Assembly (NCBI GenBank): GCA_914767715.1
Contig: OU612065.1
Span: 34,598,001 to 34,658,000 of the forward strand
Direction: 5' to 3'
Length of the DNA stretch: 60,000 nt
From: Membranipora membranacea
Taxonomy: Eukaryota > Bryozoa > Gymnolaemata > Cheilostomatida > Membraniporidae
Positions 53,901 to 60,000 of this stretch are shown in pieces. Both the position numbers and the translations under genes were made by a program. The stretch's first letter is position 1; every line of letters starts with the position of its first letter. Below the pieces are notes generated by a model. The model saw only the letters and a program-made list of their open reading frames with translations, searched no databases and was not told the origin of the DNA.

Positions 53901-54407
53901 GAATGTTTTATTCTCGGAGGAGCGGTCTGGAGACTTGTTAGCCAAGCATTCTCATTTGCCATTTGGGCTGAAATTGATTGAAAGCAAGGATTAAAAATCA
54001 AAAGAATAAAGGACTAAAAATTGATCATGCTATGGAGACTAATTTGGACAAATCAGTTATAAGCAAGAATCGTTTAGGGTAGCTAAAGATGTCTGATTAT
54101 TGTTTTTTTCAACGAAAAACACCAGTATTGTCTTCTCCACCAAGATATAGGTATACGATTAAGTATCACCCAACTTAGTGTTAGTGGGAATACTTCATAG
54201 CAACCTACCAATGTCCATTTTGATGTTTTGACAGGAGCTTGGCTTGCTCCTTGCTCTTTTGTTGATCGGGGCAAGTCTCTTCGGCTGCTGCTCACCATGT
54301 TCCTGTTTGATGTTTCTGTCAAACAGGGTATCATCAGGACTTTCTGTCCTTTGCCGTCTATGCCGATTTGGCTCAGACTTATTAGGTAGGGAAGAACCAC
54401 TACCCAT
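47984..54407 (-). CDS. Paralogue B of the unrecognised family; predicted myristoylated, 679 aa, with internally duplicated exons
   Basis: Twelve exons in phase: 54209-54407, 53678-53967, 53323-53470, 52732-52868, 52201-52485, 51744-51920, 50492-50629, 50007-50171, 49722-49766, 49276-49434, 48576-48653, 47984-48202; 2,040 nt. The start gives MGSGSS (Gly2, Ser6), a myristoylation context. Shared with A: TESPDDT, AQMA, VMIGRHRSD, KKAKVICYLP, VPYERA, TLRRYGKV, EAPGYFYYSA, RALGVLPPPNEVMGVSTF, YFVRPTQRCQSACLEAVQK, MGFFPGIV, ILKVEYLAPS and VLSGSGPEGR. Intron phases and several exon lengths agree (177 and 177, 162 and 165). Oddities: a 29-residue unit is doubled inside exon 5; exon 7 is a diverged copy of exon 6; exons 9-10 have a second, partly decayed copy at 48576-48700. 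B lacks A's exons 4-6. The acceptor for 48576-48653 is uncertain. Function unknown; no transmembrane segment. Confidence 0.83.
48654..48700 (-). pseudogene. Second copy of paralogue B exon 9, fused to the next exon
   Basis: After a good acceptor (TTTATAG) it reads DGRYRLPPIRG, parallel to DGRFRLPPIRL in exon 9 at 49722-49766. It has no donor and runs into TAG in its own frame, while the adjoining ELADNGKEEQ reads in another frame. A one-base deletion or loss of an intron would explain this. Confidence 0.55.
48992..49055. repeat. Inverted repeat with 20-bp perfect arms
   Basis: AGTCTACAAGATGGTGCTAC and its exact complement, separated by 24 nt. Lies in an intron of paralogue B. Confidence 0.85.
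50685..50792. repeat. TACATA-type microsatellite followed by a C-rich stretch and G12 run
   Basis: Units such as ACTACATAT repeat at about 50685-50745, followed by CCCCTCCCCCA and then 12 G at 50781-50792. Lies in a paralogue B intron. Confidence 0.7.
50899..51406. mobile_element. 508-bp foldback element, copy 2
   Basis: Same ends (GACAGTTTTCTGAGCTC), same TA flanks and the same length as copy 1 at 31390-31897, with scattered substitutions. It lies in the intron between the duplicated exons 6 and 7 of paralogue B. No coding capacity. Confidence 0.88.
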
Positions 54408-55044
54408 AGTAATAATTAAAATTTTTATGTGCTCATGAGAGAAGTATTATTCCTTGACTGCTCAATTACAAGGTAATCTTAAGACTGACGCATAAGTTTG
54501 AGATTGGCAAATTTGATGATGTCACTGGAGGAGCAGTCTTCTGGTTGGAAGGGATTTTTTCGTTGGTTGGTTTGTGAGCAAATTATAGAGAAAGTGGTTT
54601 CAGCAAAAAGTATGGTTTCGGTCCAACACCTCTATTTATTTCCCCATTGCCTTACATGCAAACTATGTTGACTTGTCACCTCAATAGGCCTGCTTCAGGT
54701 TCTTTCAATTCTTTAACCAGACCACTCAAAATGATGGTATACTTCTGCTCTTCCATATTGGTGACTATGGGTTGAAAATTCGTTGTCAGTATTTTTCAGT
54801 GGCACCATATGTAAGACCATTGCATTCATCACACATTTCCGGTCTAATTTACATTAGCCAATCCGTATGCATTGATCTTCCTAAAATGATTTTGCAAAGA
54901 GAATTTCAAATTTTAATTCAATAAATTTCCATTGCAAATACATCTGAAAATATTAACAGGGTTCAATATCACTGATAGCAGTGCTTTTGAATTGGCTACA
55001 CCCAGTGGCGTATATTCGCACTCACGGCCCACAGATTTCCGTGA
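54408..55044. promoter_or_regulatory. Upstream region of paralogue B; probable promoter
   Basis: The 5' side of B on the minus strand. Some sequence just upstream of the start (CTCATGAGAGAAGTATTATTCC) resembles the region before paralogue A, in that both have a CTCAT/ATGAG motif and a GATCACC or TGATGTCAC element within about 150 bp. No gene seen. Confidence 0.35.
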
Positions 55045-55130
55045 GTGGCTGAATAGCTCAGTGTGTAGAGCGTCTGCCTAATAAACACTGTTTAAAAGAT
55101 TGTTGTGGGTTCGAATCCCATTGAGGACAG
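55045..55130 (+). repeat. tRNA-like element (tRNA pseudogene or SINE head)
   Basis: Contains an A-box-like TAGCTCAGTGTGTAGAGCG and a perfect B box, GGTTCGAATCC, at 55108-55118. The D and T arms can pair (GCTC/GAGC and GTGGG/CCCAT), and the anticodon loop would read CTAATAA. The acceptor and anticodon stems do not pair, so it is not a functional tRNA. It is either a decayed tRNA or a tRNA-derived SINE promoter. Confidence 0.7.
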
Positions 55131-55280
55131 TTTCTTTTCAAATTAATGCTTTATAACTGGAGCATTTTTACCGTAATCTTCTACTGCTATTGAGTTGTTT
55201 TCTGAAAGTACCCAACAGCTCAGTGAGCTATTGAAATACCTCTCTGCTTGCACTATTTTGCTACCAATATGCAAAAATTT

Positions 55281-55345
55281 CCGTGTGGGAGGGCGCTTAA
55301 GCGCCCCTCCCACACCCTCCCCGCCACGCCTACGGCGTGTGGATC
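55281..55345. repeat. GC-rich double palindrome
   Basis: GTGTGGGAGGGCGCTT mirrored by AAGCGCCCCTCCCACAC, then CCACGCCTACGGCGTGTGG. Strikingly GC-rich against an AT-rich background, and similar in its second part to the core of the element at 3758-3870. Confidence 0.7.
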
Positions 55346-55599
55346 GTGCCCGATCATTATGCTCATCTCTAAAAAGTCAGTGAGTGAAATTTTTTAGAAT
55401 ATACGCCTCTGGCTACACCCTCATTTGTCATCAGCATACTAATCATTTTATTTTGGAGGATGGGTGCAACAAGTTGACCTTCACCCAATTACAGGTGTAT
55501 TACCTTCTCCTTGCTTTTTGGTAAATCATTAACACAAAACCTGAATTTGTTTCCCAATATATTGGGGAACAAGTTCAGGTATTGAGTTGATGATTTAAA

Positions 55600-55700
55600 G
55601 TACATTTAATGAGTTAACAATATATTTATACATACATATATATTCAATTCATATATAGATTATATAAATACTATATATATATATATGTATAAATTATATT
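55600..55700. repeat. TA-rich microsatellite
   Basis: Repeated TATATA and CATA units around 55620-55695. Confidence 0.8.
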
Positions 55701-56032
55701 TGCCAATCAAGTCACTAGGACATTTTATGAGACCGTGCACAGCAATATAATAGTAAAACATTACAGTGAATATCTTAAAAATATTGCTATCAAAGCCCTG
55801 CTCCATTATAAGTCGTGTTGTCAGTATTGAGGTAGTGTGGCATGAGTGATTGTCATTGGTTAAAACTCTAGCTACGAAACAAAAACATAAGATCTGGAGG
55901 TGTATTAATAAGTTGATCAAGTTTTAAAATATATCACAAGACGTGTACAAGATTTTTGGTGTCCACTGTCCAGTTTTTCTATACTTTTATCTGTTAAATG
56001 AGAATACCTTCTCATTTAAAAAACTGCTTTGT

Positions 56033-56377
56033 TTTTATTTATTTATTTATTTATGCATGGTCTTTATTTGTCATTGACCTTGAGCGGCAATAATAAAGTA
56101 TATATATATAATACTAGCATGGAGCTGCGTATGATATAACTGAAAGGATTCTTGCTCTATGGAAAAGAGCCAGGGCAGATGGAGTTTCACCTGATCTCTT
56201 TAAGCTGGACCATGGCATAAGTTTTGTCTTCTCAATGACATTATTGATATGTGTGTCAGATTTGTAGTGTTGAGTAAAAATAAATCTTAACAACTTCACT
56301 TCTGATTTTTGTTGCAGGGTCTCGCCAGCTACTGAGAATGATGGGATAAAGACAGATTCTTGTAGGCTGAGGTTCAT
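56033..56377 (-). mobile_element. 3' end of a LINE with AAAT tail
   Basis: The minus strand reads SEVKLLRFIFTQHYKSDTHI and ILSVISYAAPC, the region after the RT palm. This is followed by a 3' UTR-like segment and a TAAA/AATA repeat tail near 56033-56053. The copy is truncated at the 5' side. It is probably from a CR1/L2-like group, judged by general pattern only. Confidence 0.75.
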
Positions 56378-56540
56378 GGTCGTTAATTTCTTTAAATTGA
56401 GAAGAAGACGTTTTTTTTATTACATTCCAGAGCAAAGGCCAAAGGCCCTGACGATTCGTGTAAAAATCCTAAATTAGCTTGACTAATTGTATATCTGCCT
56501 GATCAATTAGTTTTGAGATGGTTAGATCAGGACGCATTGT

Positions 56541-56647
56541 AGCAATAAGTGTATTGAGTTGTGTTGGATGGAGTTTAAGGATATTTTTATTGTTATGCCA
56601 TTGCCATCCGTAAACTCCATCCAACTCAACTCAATACACTTATCGCT
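56541..56647. repeat. Inverted repeat with ~37-nt arms
   Basis: Left arm AGCAATAAGTGTATTGAGTT..., right arm ending ACTCAATACACTTATCGCT, with few mismatches and a loop of about 30 nt. Confidence 0.82.
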
Positions 56648-56934
56648 ACAGTAAGACTCTTCTTGATATAGAGAAGTAAGATGGAGCTAACCTCTCCCGT
56701 GTGGAATCATATCATATAAACGCCAAAAGTGGACTTCCTCCCAGAGTGTCGATCACTGCGTATTCTATACCTCGCAGTCTGCTAACGTTAAGCTATAAAA
56801 CATTACCTACTGGACTGTGACTAGGCATCGAGTTGTCATATCTCGTTGTGTATCCCTCTCATAGTATAAGAATAATGTAACAGTACATGTACAACACTTT
56901 CCAAGAGGGTGAATAAAACCAAACTGCGGTCTGG

Positions 56935-57036
56935 TCTACAGAGGGTGATATATCCTGATCCAGTCTACAGAGGGTGATATATCCTGATCTATTCTACAGA
57001 GGGTGATATATCCTAACCTAATCTACAGAGGGTGAC
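56935..57036. repeat. 29-bp tandem repeat, about 3.5 copies
   Basis: Units begin TCTACAGAGGGTGATATATC. The first three are complete and the fourth breaks down after TCTACAGAGGGTGA. Confidence 0.92.
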
Positions 57037-58370
57037 AGAGTCATGGTCAGTTCAACCATTCGTACCTCAAATTACCAATAACAATTTATCTCATGTACAA
57101 CGCTTAGAAAACATAATTCTGAACAATTTTGTTATGTGTTTTATGGAAAACTTTATTATTATTATTATCATTTAGAGTATGATGTCATATCATTATATAT
57201 CAAAAAATAGATATGTGTGCATCATACTAGGCTACATAATTCCTTTGTTTATTATACGTGCATGATTTGACATGTAAGCTTTTTACTGTATAGTGAATTA
57301 ACAGTGTGTACATATTGTAGTTTTGGCTTGCTCTTGTTTATTGAAGTTTGCAGTCAATACAAATATGTTCAGTTCATAAAGAATAGTTGAATCTAGTCTA
57401 CTATATAAAGATGTGTATATGTTTGTTGCATGATTTTGAGCCCGATAACAAGAGGCTGACTGTATAGTTATGGCTTTGATGAGGTCTGGCCCGATTAGTA
57501 CTGTATCCTCCATCGCTTTGAAGTTCAGCTCTCCCAGTATCACACTATTTATCATACAGCAGAAAAACTGTTGCCTTTTAGTTAAATGTTCCAAGATTCA
57601 GCCGTCCTGTCGTACAATTTTATTGGGAGGCAGTTGAATTGGTCACAAACTTTGACTCGCCGAGGTTATAATTAACTACAAACTCAGACGCCAAGGTCAA
57701 AGCTATTTATAAATATTGACAAAAATTGTAACAGCGCTGGTAATCGATCGCATGGGCAGGTTTCAATCCCTGTCTGAGCCCGGCTTACTTCCTGTTAGTT
57801 GAGATTGCTCAGACATAGTGAGGCATCTCATGCTCCTTTATCATCTTTCCATCGTTTGCAACGAAGAGAGAATCTGATCAGAATTTGATGAGTTACTTTT
57901 GCCTCGAACCTTTTTACATTATGTTTAGGCCACACCAAATTAATGTCTTGATCTAGATGACGAGCAAGAAGGAATTTTGGAGGAGGGAGGAGGTATATTA
58001 TTTTTTTTCGATAGTGCTCAATTTTCAGAGGAGGAATATAAAAAATAATATTTTACTTTCCTGGTCAATTTACGGATGGAGGAGGGAGATCTAATATTTT
58101 ATTTCCGAGATTTTGTCGGCTGTAACTGCTACATGTTTGAACGACCTCTGCAACTTCTCAGATCACAACCCAGTTTACGCAGAGCCCGAATCAGTAGACG
58201 AGTGATGGCCAAATGGCTTGAACATCAATATTTAATATCACTTTTATAATGTTATAGGAAATTGTCCTTGGTTGTAGACAGGCTTATATTTTTGACTGAA
58301 CATGAACATATGTAGACAGGCTTTTATTGTTGACTGAACATGAACATAATGAACATGGATGAATCAGATA
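57037..58370. other. No supported gene
   Basis: A 98-codon open frame at 57298-57594 (-) has no splice or family support. GGAGGAGGGAG-type purine patches occur at 57980-58090. Confidence 0.35.
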
Positions 58371-58778
58371 TCAAATATCAGAAGACTTGGTATAAGTCAT
58401 CTCCACGTCATCCCCGGACTCAAGTAGCTTCATGTTAATCTACAAAACAAAAAAAGAAATGCGGCCATCAAATTTCACTTGCATATTTCTCTTCCTTATC
58501 GCTTACTCTCTACAATAATAGTCATGAATGAGCGGTAAGTTTTGACTATGAGTCTTATTAATAAAAACTGCATTTTAAACCTTTGGTTTGGACTCCAACT
58601 GACTATGATTGGGGCTACATGAAGCTTGTTTTGTAATGCAAATACTCACCCTATTGAAAACATGGTCTCCCTCGACAGCATCCCTGATATTTGTACCACA
58701 TACATATGTTATCCCTTCCAGCTCACGCTCCATATCCATAGTTCTTTCGAGACTGAATTTATTCCGTGAATAAAGCAC
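58371..58778 (-). CDS. Last two coding exons of an unknown gene
   Basis: Exon 58650-58778 (43 codons, donor gtgagt) is followed by 58371-58439 (23 codons to TGA); phases agree at 0. The reading includes NKFSLERTMDMERELEG, ITYVCGTNIRDAVEG, and ends YTKSSDI. The acceptor of the first exon (CTTGAAG) is weak, and no upstream exon was found before the right edge, so the 5' part may lie outside the window. Family and function are not recognised. The charged, non-hydrophobic end suggests a soluble or cytoplasmic C-terminus. Confidence 0.55.
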
Positions 58779-58989
58779 CTTCAAGCACATGAAATACAGT
58801 TTAAATAAACCAGCTATCTGTAGTCAAGTGAATTGATGGAACAAACATGGTGTAATAATTCACATCTAAATTGATGCATACATGATTTTCAAAGGCAACA
58901 AGGGAAGACATTTCTGATGACTGTGCCTGGGGAGTCTTTCAATTAGCAGTTTCTCCATAACTTTTTCCGTGAGTTTGAGTGAAACTTAG

Positions 58990-59185
58990 TAACCCCATTG
59001 AGAGGCTTATATTGTTACGGGTTGCGGGTTACGGAAGCCAAAAACTGCTTATTGAAACACCACCCTGGTCTGCAATAGACAGATGGATTTGTGCCACACC
59101 TACCCTGGGCTTTCCGCATTCAACACATGTAATGAACCTCTTTATAGTCCAGGCATTCTGTGTAGTAGCAGGTACTCCAGGGTAA
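58990..59185 (-). other. Possible transposon-derived zinc-binding fragment
   Basis: The minus strand reads TIKRFITCVECGKPRVGVAQ. A KRF...C..C.KPR pattern recurs in uncharacterised proteins associated with mobile elements in sponge and cnidarian genomes (recalled, not checked). The frame is closed shortly after, so this is a remnant. Confidence 0.35.
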
Positions 59186-60000
59186 TATGGTAACTGGTTC
59201 GGAATTGCCCTCTCACGTTAAAACCTCCAAAAATGAAGAGTTGCCCTCTCTCTTCGAATTTTCACAGGCTTTGATATGATTGGCCCATTACATCTTACTT
59301 TTTTCTTATTGGCCTGTTCAATAACTTCATACTGATTACAATATCTGTGTTGGGGAACACTGAGTTAGTTATCGATATTTAGTAAGTAGTCAACTTTCTG
59401 AACAGCAGTCAGACTCAGTGGCACCAATTAGTTACTTCACAGACACATAAGACCACGATGAAGAGATGATGAGCCAACTCAGCTTCACAAGAAGAATGAA
59501 ATTAGAACAGCTGTGAATGGACTTGATTGAATCAATTTGTTGTAGCTCTCAGGTAAATAAATGTTATTTAGTATTTATTTGGTACACTACTATTCTACTA
59601 CTCAGTTGTGAGTGAAAAATGAGTAGACTAACTAAGAAGTCTAGCTAGTAACTGTTAGTTACTATCACTACTAGTAGCTTTCTGTAGTTTGCCAATGGTA
59701 CCAGTCCAATGCACATGTGCAGTGTAATATCAAGCAAGGAGAAGGACTCCTAAGAGTTGTAAGAGGGGGGGGGGAAGGCTCATACAAGTCCAAGGAGTTA
59801 ACTCCTTACTCCTCGCTTTGTTGTTCGTTGGTGGTGGCATGTTTAGGTGGGCAACTCTCGTGCAACTAAATGTCTAGAACTGTTATTGCTAATCTACTAT
59901 GGCTACATGTAGGCCTACATACTTTACATTGTAAGGAAATGCCCCCTCTCTTTACTACAACTACAGCCTATGTAGGCTGGGTCTTGTATTTGTATAAAGT
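59186..60000. other. No supported gene
   Basis: AT-rich with short CTAGTAACTGTTAGTTACT-type imperfect palindromes near 59640 and a G9 run near 59767. Confidence 0.35.

Noticed and set aside
55045-55130. Functional tRNA gene
   Set aside because: Acceptor and anticodon stems do not pair; called tRNA-like only.
57298-57594. 98-codon minus-strand open frame
   Set aside because: No splice sites, no protein-like pattern and no partner exon.

Overview
This window is nuclear DNA from an animal. Genes are split by GT-AG introns (mostly 100-1,900 bp, one only 70 bp), the sequence is AT-rich, and there are degraded non-LTR retrotransposons and foldback elements. AKAP10, ARPC3, GPN3 and RUVBL2 are all recognisable, and the animal-type AKAP10 points to Metazoa. 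Compact spacing and several genes I cannot match to bilaterian families suggest an early-branching animal, most likely a sponge, but the sequence alone does not prove this.

Layout. 280-1969 (-): first three coding exons of RUVBL2/Reptin, running off the left edge. 3289-11825 (+): complete AKAP10 (12 exons, 600 aa). 13000-15868 (-): complete ARPC3 (7 exons, 177 aa). 17080-21627 (+): complete GPN3 (8 exons, 276 aa), with a two-exon gene (19589-20245, -) nested in its fifth intron. 22891-29279 (+) and 47984-54407 (-): two complete, convergent paralogues, here called A (685 aa) and B (679 aa), of a protein family I do not recognise. 32576-38272 (-), between them: a single-pass membrane protein gene that appears to carry a frameshift and an in-frame stop. 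58371-58778 (-): last two exons of an unknown gene.

The 18.7 kb between paralogues A and B is repeat-rich. It holds LINE remnants, several inverted-repeat elements and one copy of a 508-bp foldback element; the second copy, also 508 bp, lies in an intron of paralogue B. The right end (54.5-60 kb) is mostly repeats: a tRNA-like element, a LINE 3' end, a 29-bp tandem array, and a possible transposon-derived zinc-binding fragment.

The conserved genes are housekeeping: chromatin ATPase, PKA anchoring, Arp2/3 actin nucleation, RNA polymerase II assembly. The new material is the A/B family (MGxGxS N-termini typical of N-myristoylation, internal exon duplications in B, four extra exons in A), the nested acylation-type gene, and the membrane protein with a duplicated NPxF tail. 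All exon structures were read by hand from splice sites and reading phase. None has been checked against transcripts or databases.
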